From Nitrososphaerota archaeon (GTDB lineage: Archaea > Thermoproteota > Nitrososphaeria > Nitrososphaerales > UBA57), in the NCBI GenBank assembly GCA_016180375.1, contig JACPBJ010000009.1:1-9119 (forward strand): a DNA stretch of 9,119 nt. Reading direction: 5' to 3'. The position numbers and the translations under genes were made by a program. The notes under the pieces were generated by a model. The model saw nothing but the letters and a program-made list of their open reading frames with translations. It had not been told where the DNA came from and did not search any database. Every line of letters begins with the position of its first letter. Position 1 is the first letter of the stretch. This document shows, piece by piece, positions 1 through 6,582 of this stretch.

Positions 1-636
1 GAAGTTTTCAATTGTGTCATGGGAACCTTGTATGATTTCATATTCGTGACCCTCTACATCCATTCTCATGAAATCCAGCCTTGAGAAATTTCTCGCAAGC
101 GTATCGACCTTTCTTGCCTCAACCTCCAAACCGCCATTCCCATTTTCTTTCTCAATCATGTGCCAATTTGATTGAGGTAAAGTCTTCATGAGTGCCTTCC
201 CATCGTAATTGGAACAGGCTATGTTAAAGCAGGTAACATTACCTAGATTATTTAGGGATATGTTCTCCCGCAATTTACTAAAATTTCTAGGATGCGGCTC
301 CAAGGCCGTGACCTGACCAGTTTCCCCGACAATCCCTGCGGTTAACAGCACATAATAACCAAGGTTGGCACCAATGTCAAGGCAGTAATCTCCTTCCCTA
401 ACTACCCTACCCATTATTTGGGTCGATATGGGCTCGTGTTTCTTGAAAAGGGCTAGTTCCGCAGAGATACCAGGATCGTCCCTATGGATATCCATCTTCC
501 ATCCATTTACAGAAACGGGGTTGTTCTTTCCATGAACTGTACTATGAAGGTACATTGGAAATTTGATAATGTTATAGAGGTACCTGTGATTTTGGTATAT
601 TTTGTAATAAACATTGGAGAAAAATTTGTATATCAT
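1..636 (-). CDS. FkbM family SAM-dependent methyltransferase (3' end cut by the window edge)
   Basis: The minus frame is open from 636 to the edge and gives 212 residues; the C-terminus, perhaps 40-70 residues, lies outside. A class I methyltransferase core is visible: SAM-binding motif I DIGANLG at residues 87-93, the acidic loop LEPHP at 112-116 and the FkbM-type motif DVEGHE at 193-198. The segment before motif I (DPGISAEL, then EPIST) also fits FkbM proteins, which O-methylate sugars or polyketides and in archaea often sit among surface-glycan genes. The acceptor cannot be told. I chose ATG 636 because an in-frame TAA lies at 670-672 and a TATA-like box at 665-675 places transcription start only about 8 bases upstream. 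A later ATG at 495 would remove the family-typical N-terminal segment. It lies 33 bases after the stop of the upstream same-strand gene, so the two may be cotranscribed. Confidence 0.9.
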   Translation of the reverse strand, partial: MIYKFFSNVYYKIYQNHRYLYNIIKFPMYLHSTVHGKNNPVSVNGWKMDIHRDDPGISAELALFKKHEPISTQIMGRVVREGDYCLDIGANLGYYVLLTAGIVGETGQVTALEPHPRNFSKLRENISLNNLGNVTCFNIACSNYDGKALMKTLPQSNWHMIEKENGNGGLEVEARKVDTLARNFSRLDFMRMDVEGHEYEIIQGSHDTIENF

Positions 637-664
637 CAGTTCATCCGCCTTGAACCAGTACCTC

Positions 665-675
665 GTATTTTATGG
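665..675 (-). promoter_or_regulatory. Putative TATA box for the FkbM methyltransferase gene
   Basis: On the minus strand the sequence reads CCATAAAATAC, with its centre about 34 bases before ATG 636. That predicts a transcript starting near 644 with a leader under 10 bases, typical of near-leaderless archaeal genes. It overlaps the stop codon of the upstream gene, so the methyltransferase could have its own promoter as well as read-through. Confidence 0.4.
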
Positions 676-1023
676 TAGCGGTGGCACAGCGAGTTTGTCG
701 GTGAAAAGTTCAACTGTTATCCGCCTTTTTAATGAGACCTTCTCATGTTCGACTTCGCCCTGATATGACTGTATGACCATTATATCCTTATCATCCCGTA
801 TGGGAACAAGAGAGGTGCATTGCAAATGGAAATGTCCCGAATCTAGGCGATCATCTACAGCCAAGTTTACTCTGTAGTTAATAAAGGCTGACTTCTCCCC
901 TGGCTCGCTACAAGCCCCTTTGCTTGCGTGTAGTATCCCAACCTGCAGAATGGAATATGATCCGCCAATCAAAAAGAAAGTTGCTACACCATCGCACAAG
1001 AGGTTCAGGCAAGTAAGATGCAT
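670..1023 (-). CDS. Hypothetical protein, 117 residues
   Basis: I do not recognise this protein. It begins with a moderately hydrophobic stretch (about residues 3-32) containing two cysteines, possibly a membrane anchor or poor signal peptide. The rest is polar with alternating hydrophobic residues (for example the last 17, RITVELFTDKLAVPPLP), which suggests beta-strands. Support for a real gene: codon use looks ordinary, no competing frame is open on the other strand, a TATA-like sequence at 1058-1066 lies at the right distance for a leader of about 13 bases, and the next same-strand gene follows after 33 bases. An in-frame TAG just before ATG 1023 rules out a longer N-terminus. It is divergent from htpX. 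No function can be assigned, and a spurious open frame remains possible. Confidence 0.5.
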   Translation of the reverse strand: MHLTCLNLLCDGVATFFLIGGSYSILQVGILHASKGACSEPGEKSAFINYRVNLAVDDRLDSGHFHLQCTSLVPIRDDKDIMVIQSYQGEVEHEKVSLKRRITVELFTDKLAVPPLP

Positions 1024-1056
1024 CTTCTAACAAAGCTTCCTCTTGAGTCAGAGGTA

Positions 1057-1066
1057 CATATAAAAG
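1057..1066. promoter_or_regulatory. Shared divergent TATA element between the 117-residue gene and htpX
   Basis: The sequence CATATAAAAG (TATAAAA at 1059-1065) is a good archaeal TATA box on the plus strand and reads TTTTATATG on the minus strand. Forward use predicts transcription start near 1086-1090, about 10 bases before ATG 1098. Reverse use predicts a start near 1036, about 13 bases before ATG 1023. Only 74 bases separate the two start codons, so one element may serve both genes. The forward call is the stronger. Confidence 0.5.
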
Positions 1067-1097
1067 AGAAGGTTTTGGAAATACCTTGAAATTAGAA

Positions 1098-2063
1098 ATG
1101 GCCTTGGTCAAGCTCCGTTTATCGATCATAGGAACGCTGGCCTTCATCATCGGACTTTCAACCCTCTTCTTCGCAATAATACTCAGCTTGATGAATGCCT
1201 TCAGTTTGTATACGATGGTGTTCTTAATGGTAGGCTTCAACATTCTCCAATGGCTAATTGCACCATACTTGATTGACAGAATGTATCGCGTGAAGGAGGT
1301 TCAGGAGAAGGATCAAGCTAAACTCTACAACATGGTAAGGCGCATATGCCAGAGGGCAAAGTTCCCAATGCCAAGAGTTATGATAGCGAATATGCCCATC
1401 CCAAATGCCTTTGCCTATGGGTCTCCGATAGCAGGGAGAAGAATCGCCGTTACCAAGGAGCTGCTCAACATATTGGAGGACGAGGAGGTTGAGGCAGTTC
1501 TTGGGCACGAAATTGGGCATCTGAAGCATAGGGACGTTCAGGTCATGATGTTCGCTTCAGTTCTTCCTGCAATATTCTACTACATAGGGTTCTCTCTAAT
1601 GCTTTCGGGCATGTTTGGAGGGAGGAACAGGAATACAGGTGGGGCAGTATTAGTTGGCTTTGTTGCAATGGCACTATACTGGATCCTCAGCCTCTTCGTG
1701 ATGGGGCTGAGCAGGTTAAGAGAATACTATGCTGATCAGCACGCTGTGAAGACTGTGGATGATGGTGCAAGGAAACTATCTGAAGGCTTAGCAAAGATTA
1801 CCATGTGGACAGGCAGGTACAAAGTAAAGCATCGCAATACTGGGGGCAAAAGCGCATTCAAAGCGCTTTTCATAAGCGACCCAGAGCATGCAGATCAAGA
1901 CGAAGTGATGCTGTCCAAGAGTAACTACAGGACAAGCGATTCGGAGCTTGTAAGGGAGATACTCTCACGAAAGCTTACTGGTGGTGACAGGTTCATCGAG
2001 CTATTTTCGACCCATCCTAACGTAATCAAACGCCTCAGAGCCCTGAATATGTCCGGTTTGTAA
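1098..2063 (+). CDS. htpX: HtpX, membrane-anchored zinc metalloprotease (family M48B)
   Basis: HtpX is a membrane-embedded zinc protease that degrades damaged or misfolded membrane proteins with its active site on the cytosolic side. The zinc motif HEIGH is at residues 137-141 (H137, E138, H141), with the third ligand E209 in EYYAD. The conserved NAFAYG patch is at 103-108, and the C-terminal STHP motif is followed by a basic helix (about 305-315). Four membrane segments lie near 9-31, 37-57, 147-170 and 181-204, the usual layout, and 321 residues is a normal length. A TTG at 1086 in the same frame would add four residues, but the TATA box puts transcription start at about that base, so I prefer ATG 1098 as a near-leaderless start. 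The protease gene 39 bases downstream is probably cotranscribed. Confidence 0.95.
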   Translation: MALVKLRLSIIGTLAFIIGLSTLFFAIILSLMNAFSLYTMVFLMVGFNILQWLIAPYLIDRMYRVKEVQEKDQAKLYNMVRRICQRAKFPMPRVMIANMPIPNAFAYGSPIAGRRIAVTKELLNILEDEEVEAVLGHEIGHLKHRDVQVMMFASVLPAIFYYIGFSLMLSGMFGGRNRNTGGAVLVGFVAMALYWILSLFVMGLSRLREYYADQHAVKTVDDGARKLSEGLAKITMWTGRYKVKHRNTGGKSAFKALFISDPEHADQDEVMLSKSNYRTSDSELVREILSRKLTGGDRFIELFSTHPNVIKRLRALNMSGL

Positions 2064-2102
2064 TCCGTCTTTCCGTCTGTTCTTTAGATTGGTTAGCTGA
2101 AA

Positions 2103-2894
2103 ATGGTTCAGTGCCATAAATGCGACATCGAAGAGGACATGCCATTCACGTGCAACTACTGTAAAGAGGCGTTTTGCCCAGAACATAGATTGCCCGAAAG
2201 CCATTCTTGCCCAAACATCTGGATGGCCAGGATGAGAAAGCCGCAGGTGTTGAGGCCCCAGCCAAGTTATTTTCCAAACAGAAAAGATGTTAGGAGAATT
2301 GCACTCGGTGTCGAGGCAAAACACCTGCTGATTGCTTGGCTCGCATTGAGCTTCGCCTTCTCGGTCAGGTACCTATTCAGAACCCCGAACATATTTCCTA
2401 CGATATTCTTGATCACCATGGGCACTGCAGGATTAGGCTTCATTCTACACGAGCTTGCCCATAAGTTCGGTGCACGGCGCTATGGTCATTGGGCAGAATT
2501 CAGAGTATGGCCTTGGGGGCTGGCAATGGCGTTGATGTTTGCCTTGATCTCTGGAGGTAGCTTCATCTTCGCAGCACCTGGAGCCACATACATAGTCGCG
2601 GGGTATAATTCACTGAGCTGGGGAATTTCAAAGAGAGAAGATGGAATGATCTCCCTTGCAGGACCCCTTACCAACATTGCTCTGGCCATAGCATTCTTCT
2701 ACATTGGTGGATTGAGTGGGTTATATGGATTGGTGGGGGTCATGGGTTATCAGGTTAACCTCTGGCTAGCAGCATTCAACATGATACCAATTGGTGGAAT
2801 GGATGGCCAGAAAGTTTTGCGCTGGCACATTCCTGTCTGGATAGCGGTCGCCATACCTCTTTGGATTATTGTTGCCCTGCAAATGTTCCTCTAG
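2103..2894 (+). CDS. AN1-type zinc finger fused to a site-2-type intramembrane metalloprotease (M50)
   Basis: This is a two-part protein. Residues 4-36 form an AN1-type zinc finger with the full ligand set C4, C7, C17, C20, C25, H28, H34 and C36. After a basic linker, residues 74-263 form a polytopic M50 protease: HELAH at 116-120 (H116, E117, H120) and the second motif, N226 and P229 followed by DG at 234-235, which supplies the third zinc ligand D234. A conserved AGPLTN stretch lies at 186-191. All catalytic residues are present, so it should be active, cutting transmembrane segments within the bilayer. About five to six hydrophobic segments are seen. In eukaryotes AN1 fingers occur with ubiquitin and stress functions; here the finger may recruit a substrate or partner on the cytosolic side, which is inference. 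It has no promoter of its own that I can see and follows htpX by 39 bases, suggesting a joint membrane-proteolysis operon. ATG 2103 is required to keep the first cysteine pair. Confidence 0.93.
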   Translation: MVQCHKCDIEEDMPFTCNYCKEAFCPEHRLPESHSCPNIWMARMRKPQVLRPQPSYFPNRKDVRRIALGVEAKHLLIAWLALSFAFSVRYLFRTPNIFPTIFLITMGTAGLGFILHELAHKFGARRYGHWAEFRVWPWGLAMALMFALISGGSFIFAAPGATYIVAGYNSLSWGISKREDGMISLAGPLTNIALAIAFFYIGGLSGLYGLVGVMGYQVNLWLAAFNMIPIGGMDGQKVLRWHIPVWIAVAIPLWIIVALQMFL

Positions 2895-3063
2895 GGTGTT
2901 GAAAACTCAGACAAATTTACATCGCAAATACTCCGTACTTGATTTAATTGGTTTAAAAACAGAAAGATCGCGAGTCCCAGATAAAACCCGAAAAGGTAGT
3001 CGAGCGAAATTGACCTACCCAACATTATTGACAGCTGGATAAACCTAACAAAACACGTATCAA

Positions 3064-3193
3064 AACTTAACAGGCCTTAACGTGCTTTCACAAGCCGGCA
3101 GTAAGAACCACTACAGGCAAGAATACAACTCTTGCTAAGGGTCACTCTGTTTCTGTTATGTTGATGTCCTAACTTTTAACAGCCTTAAGCGTG
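3064..3193. repeat. Pair of imperfect direct repeats containing TTAACAG(G)CCTTAA
   Basis: The units at 3064-3084 and 3171-3193 both read AACTT, then TTAACAG, one or no G, then CCTTAA and CGTG with small indels, spaced about 107 bases apart. The core TTAACAG-CCTT also resembles the right end of the inverted-repeat elements at 3207-3216 and 7228-7240. This could be a repeated protein-binding site or the remains of a duplicated element. Confidence 0.5.
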
Positions 3194-3216
3194 TCCAGAG
3201 TTTTTGACAGAACCTT
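3151..3216. repeat. 66-base inverted-repeat element, copy 1
   Basis: The left end TTCTGTTATGTTGATG (3151-3166) matches 15 of 16 bases of the left end of the element at 7173. The right end ACAGAACCTT (3207-3216) is identical to that element's right end, and the total lengths are nearly equal (66 and 68). The ends form an inverted repeat, TTCTGTTA against TGACAGAA, with 7 of 8 pairing. The interior has diverged. No coding capacity is seen. Confidence 0.6.
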
Positions 3217-3319
3217 CAAAGGCCTTGTTTATTAGTCACCCATGTCATAACGGATCATGACTTGAAGCTTGTAAGCATATTAGCTCAGGACATTGTGCGC
3301 GACTGGTCAATAAAGAAGC

Positions 3320-3348
3320 CTTCAAAGCCTCTAATAGAACTTTGAGGT
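3320..3348 (+). promoter_or_regulatory. Ribosome binding site inside a potential hairpin, before the UPF0182 gene
   Basis: GAGGT at 3344-3348 is a good Shine-Dalgarno sequence, 7 bases before ATG 3356, and supports that start. Its first four bases belong to the right arm of an inverted repeat, CTTCAAAG (3320-3327) against CTTTGAGG (3340-3347). This gives an 8-pair stem including one G-U, with a 12-base loop. If formed in the mRNA it would hide the ribosome binding site, so translation could be controlled. The thermodynamic stability has not been computed. Confidence 0.5.
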
Positions 3349-3355
3349 TTGCGTC

Positions 3356-6199
3356 ATGACTGCCTATGCCGATGAATCTGTAATTGAGAAGCGCAGTCCA
3401 AACAGGATTGCAAGACTAGCCATTTTGGGTATACCATTGGCATTCTTTGCTTGGACAATCGGTGTACAAGCTACAAATGTTTGGTTAAACCTCTCTGAGT
3501 TCGGGGAACTCTTCGTGAAACCGATATACTTTGGTTTCCTTGGTGGTTCCATTCTAGCAACAATAGCTTTGTTCAGAATTGATTTCGTGAGTAGGAGATC
3601 AATAGCATGGTGGCTCATCCGTCTCGTTTCTCGATTGTTGCGCTCGAGGGGTTCGATAGAGGCGTTGCCTCCAGAATATTTCGAATTTTCGAATTTCAAA
3701 CTCTCACCTGTAAAGTTTGGACTCTGGCAGGTGACCAAGGTCTTGTTTGGTCTGACTTTCTTTATGAACGTAATGTTTGGCATGGCCGTCAATGCTACCA
3801 TGCAAGGGTGGAATTCGGGAAGCGGTGGGTTGCCTTCACTCCTTTCTCTCCCATTCGTGACACCCCCTCCCAACATGGTCTTCGCTCAGGCGAATGTCAT
3901 CCCCCTGATTCCATCATTGACTCTGCTCATTCCTCCCATCCTGGCAGCCATAGGGATGAGGCTGTTACTCTTGGTGGGTGTGACCAACATCATTCGCATT
4001 ATCGCGCCCACCATAATATCATACAGCACGGAGCAGCCCAGCCGAAGATTGCCTATAGCCACGATCGAAGCTCTGATCGCAATAGGCCTTCTATGGACAA
4101 TGACCAACTTATTCTTTCCATCCTACATAGACTTCAATACCCGCTACTTGATTATCGGCTCCGCTGTGGCTGGATTCTTCTTCATTATCTTCGCAGTGTT
4201 GGACAGGCATGGCAGGAAGCTCTTGTTGATGCCTCCTAAACGCAGTATCTATCTTCGCGCAGGAGCTATTGTGATAGTCGCTCTACTTGTCGGCTCCGTA
4301 GCCGCCGTCAACAGCAGCATTGCCGACGCCAGAAAATTAGAATGGTTAGGACCATACACCGTTCAGGAGATAGGTGTCAACAGGTATCTGGCCGAACTTG
4401 ACGATGTGAAGGAGATTCGCTACAACTTCAGCGCACTGAACATTCCGCCGACCCAGTTAGACAGGTATGTGTCAGGGCAGAGGGAGATCTTGACCAAGGT
4501 GCGCCTATGGGATTGGGAAGCGGGATTTGCCAAATTGAAACCCGAACTTGGCCTGATACCATATCTCGACTTTCAAGACTCCGATGTCATACGCTTTAAC
4601 GGCTCCGTCTACTGGAGCGCCTCAATGAGACCGATCCTCCCAGATTCGGTCCGATCGGATGATAGATGGTACGCCAGCCATTTGGTCTATACACATGTTC
4701 CTAATGGTTTCCTCATACTGGACGCTCAGGTAGGGGACATAATCAACACGGACAAGTTCTTTCAGCAGAGGAGAATCTACTACGGGGAAGGAGGGTTACT
4801 GCGGAATACCTGGGCTGCCTATCCTGTTAACCGTGAGAATAGCGATGAGCTTGGAGAATACTTTTATGATGGAAAGGGTGGCATTGCCGTTCCTCCTCCA
4901 CTGAGTTGGATATTCGAACCGAACTTCCTCCTCTCTTATCCTGATAGGACCATTCAAACACTGCGATATCGAGATGTCTACGACAGGATGCAGTTACTCT
5001 TCCCATACTTCGAATATAGTCTCTTCGGTGAACCTATCGATATGTATCCTGTCACAGATGGAGAAAATACCTACTGGGCCATGCCTCTGATTGTTGCTCT
5101 AGATACGCGCCATGTCCCCTGGAGTGGAGGTAATCCATTTATCAGGTTTGTGGGTTATGCTTTGATTGACACGTACAACGGTGACACCAGTTTCGTCATC
5201 CTAGGCAATGACTACTTCAGCGAGTTGTTCAAGATGATGTATAGTGACAATATCGTTACAGAGATGCCGGAATGGTTCCAGGCTCAAGCAAGGTATCCTG
5301 AAGAGTTCTTCGAATGGAGAGTATCAATGTATAACTTCTATCATGTCACCGATCTAGCGACATTCATTTCCGCAAAGGAGTTCTACGTGGTCCCTGAAGG
5401 TCTTGACACTTACTACATAATAGCCAAGCCACCAGGCTTCGACAAACCTGAGTTCCTAGGACTTCTCTCTCTCGAGCTCAGGGGTGCTGCAGGAAGGAAT
5501 CTTGCTGGCTATATGATAGTAGGGAACGATCACCCCAATTTCGGACAGATGACCTTCTACAAGGTCCCCCTAGACTCTACCACGAGACTGCTCGGTCCTA
5601 CAGGGGTAAGAGAGGCTCTTGAAAGAGATCCTGACTTCGCAACGCTCAGAACACTGCTTCGGACCCCGCGGCTAGGCGACAATATTTTGTATCGGATAGG
5701 CGACCATGACGTCTACTTCATACCGGTCTATACGGCACCTGGCGGAGGGGTCGTCACTCAGATCGGCACAGTTGCAGCTGTGGGGGCAGCCTTCACTGGC
5801 CAGTATCATGTTGGACTTGGGAATACAGCTGAAGAAGCCTTCCGAGTCTATCTAGCTAAGACTGGAGGGATAGAACTGTCTAAACCGGAACCCGAACTTG
5901 ATGTTGAGCAAAGGAAGTCCCGTCTCCGGAAAGACTTTCAAGACAGAGGTCTTACATTGGCTACGCCTGTGTCGACATTCCCAGAGGTGTCTTTTTCCGA
6001 GGGCGAAGTAAAGTACGTTTCAGAAGCCGACTGGGATAATGCCCGAACGCTAGCTGATTCCTTCGTAGATAAGTGGGTAAAATCGTATAGCATATCGAGG
6101 ATCCTAACATGGTCTGAGGATTCAAGGGTAAACTTTGGCGTATTGGTGAGGGTGGAGGGACTGCTCGAACTGCATTACATTACTATACTGCTTTCATAG
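3356..6199 (+). CDS. UPF0182 family large membrane protein (COG1615)
   Basis: This is a 947-residue member of the uncharacterised UPF0182 family, widespread in bacteria and patchy in archaea; its biochemical role is unknown. The N-terminal third carries about seven to eight membrane segments (near 19-39, 57-78, 122-145, 181-217, 233-254, 264-283 and 302-320). Residues 321 onward form a very large domain probably outside the membrane. Family signatures seen in order are HVPNGFLILDAQ, RIYYGEGG, a DGKGG(I)AV stretch, RYRDVYDRM and YPVTDGENTYW, then MPEWF with RYPEEFFEW (646-654) and YHVTDLATF, then LLGPTGVREAL (about 745). This order matches bacterial members. The last 90-100 residues, after the usual family end, look like an extra C-terminal domain. 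The start at ATG 3356 has a Shine-Dalgarno sequence at 3344-3348. The gene stands alone, so context gives no functional hint. Confidence 0.9.
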   Translation: MTAYADESVIEKRSPNRIARLAILGIPLAFFAWTIGVQATNVWLNLSEFGELFVKPIYFGFLGGSILATIALFRIDFVSRRSIAWWLIRLVSRLLRSRGSIEALPPEYFEFSNFKLSPVKFGLWQVTKVLFGLTFFMNVMFGMAVNATMQGWNSGSGGLPSLLSLPFVTPPPNMVFAQANVIPLIPSLTLLIPPILAAIGMRLLLLVGVTNIIRIIAPTIISYSTEQPSRRLPIATIEALIAIGLLWTMTNLFFPSYIDFNTRYLIIGSAVAGFFFIIFAVLDRHGRKLLLMPPKRSIYLRAGAIVIVALLVGSVAAVNSSIADARKLEWLGPYTVQEIGVNRYLAELDDVKEIRYNFSALNIPPTQLDRYVSGQREILTKVRLWDWEAGFAKLKPELGLIPYLDFQDSDVIRFNGSVYWSASMRPILPDSVRSDDRWYASHLVYTHVPNGFLILDAQVGDIINTDKFFQQRRIYYGEGGLLRNTWAAYPVNRENSDELGEYFYDGKGGIAVPPPLSWIFEPNFLLSYPDRTIQTLRYRDVYDRMQLLFPYFEYSLFGEPIDMYPVTDGENTYWAMPLIVALDTRHVPWSGGNPFIRFVGYALIDTYNGDTSFVILGNDYFSELFKMMYSDNIVTEMPEWFQAQARYPEEFFEWRVSMYNFYHVTDLATFISAKEFYVVPEGLDTYYIIAKPPGFDKPEFLGLLSLELRGAAGRNLAGYMIVGNDHPNFGQMTFYKVPLDSTTRLLGPTGVREALERDPDFATLRTLLRTPRLGDNILYRIGDHDVYFIPVYTAPGGGVVTQIGTVAAVGAAFTGQYHVGLGNTAEEAFRVYLAKTGGIELSKPEPELDVEQRKSRLRKDFQDRGLTLATPVSTFPEVSFSEGEVKYVSEADWDNARTLADSFVDKWVKSYSISRILTWSEDSRVNFGVLVRVEGLLELHYITILLS

Positions 6200-6244
6200 C
6201 AAATTAGGTATTACTCTCAGTGGTTCATATCATCATATGAAAGC
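6190..6244 (+). terminator. Competing inverted repeats around the UPF0182 stop codon
   Basis: GCTTTCATA (6190-6198) and TATGAAAGC (6236-6244) form a perfect 9-bp inverted repeat whose left arm overlaps the stop codon at 6197-6199. Inside it, TTCATAT (6224-6230) and ATATGAA (6235-6241) form a perfect 7-bp stem with a four-base loop, using part of the same right arm, so the two hairpins exclude each other. No strong T-run follows, so a classical terminator is uncertain; a role in 3' end formation or mRNA stability is as likely. Confidence 0.4.
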
Positions 6245-6582
6245 TTGCACTCATATCACTACACCACTTTTGTAACTCTTGAACATAGGTGCTATTGCCA
6301 TAGCTTTACGCTAGCTGTCAAATCATGGAGGACTCTCGCTGTTCCAGGCCTGTAATTTCTGGTTCTGGTGCAACATCGGCACGTATTACCCATCTATTGT
6401 AACTATGCAAAGCAACTCTCTTTCACCTTCGTCCATATACTCCCCCTAGACGTGAGGGCCGTGCAGGCGGGCGTGCCTAAGATGCATGAGAACCTAATTT
6501 CACAATACCAATATAAGAGAATAGTCTAGGTAGTGATCTCTCTAGTTGATTCTGTGTATAGTGTCATCACACAGTAGTAAGA
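6200..6582. other. Gene-free region between the UPF0182 and zinc-ribbon genes
   Basis: These 383 bases lie between the 3' ends of two converging genes. Besides the hairpins at each end they hold a short GC-rich patch at 6443-6477 with a near direct repeat, GGCCGTGC (6457-6464) and GGGCGTGC (6469-6476). No open frame longer than about 20 codons has coding character; one 16-codon minus frame at 6386-6436 is preceded by GGGGGAG but lacks other support. The region may hold a decayed gene or a small RNA, but nothing can be called. Confidence 0.5.
6552..6574 (-). terminator. Stem-loop after the zinc-ribbon gene
   Basis: CTGTGT (6552-6557) and ACACAG (6569-6574) form a perfect 6-bp stem with an 11-base loop, beginning 9 bases beyond the stop codon at 6583-6585 on the minus strand. 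The position suggests a 3' end structure. No T-run follows, so it is at best a weak terminator call. Confidence 0.35.

Larger units (their letters stand above)
2895..3355. other. Long gene-free region upstream of the UPF0182 gene
   Basis: I see no supportable gene in these 461 bases. They hold a TATA-like run (GGTTTAAAAAC, about 2950-2960) with no open frame after it, a 5-bp inverted repeat GGTAG/CTACC (2996-3000 and 3016-3020), a pair of direct repeats (3064-3084 and 3171-3193), one copy of the 66-base inverted-repeat element (3151-3216), a second TATA-like sequence TTTATTAG (3228-3235), and a hairpin over the ribosome binding site of the next gene (3320-3347). The length and repeat content suggest either a long regulatory leader or relics of small mobile elements. 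A small untranslated RNA starting near 2981 cannot be excluded. Confidence 0.6.

Noticed and set aside
484..678. 64-codon plus-strand open frame
   Set aside because: It is antisense to the N-terminus and promoter of the FkbM methyltransferase, whose sequence is convincing.
3276..3340. tRNA-like words (TTAGCTCAGGA, then TTCAAAGCC)
   Set aside because: The D-arm word GCTC has no matching GAGC partner, there is no acceptor stem, and the spacing between the words does not give an anticodon arm.
3364..3876. 170-codon minus-strand open frame opposite the UPF0182 gene
   Set aside because: It is antisense to well-supported coding sequence and has no recognisable domain.
3607..4239. 210-codon plus-strand open frame inside the UPF0182 gene
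   Set aside because: It is the alternative frame of a clearly coding, family-matching gene and its product has no family features.
6386..6436. 16-codon minus frame preceded by GGGGGAG
   Set aside because: Too short, closed by a stop just upstream, and without domain or context support.
6500..6570. Minus-strand C-box match GTGATGA after the zinc-ribbon gene
   Set aside because: No CTGA D box follows within a guide-RNA distance.
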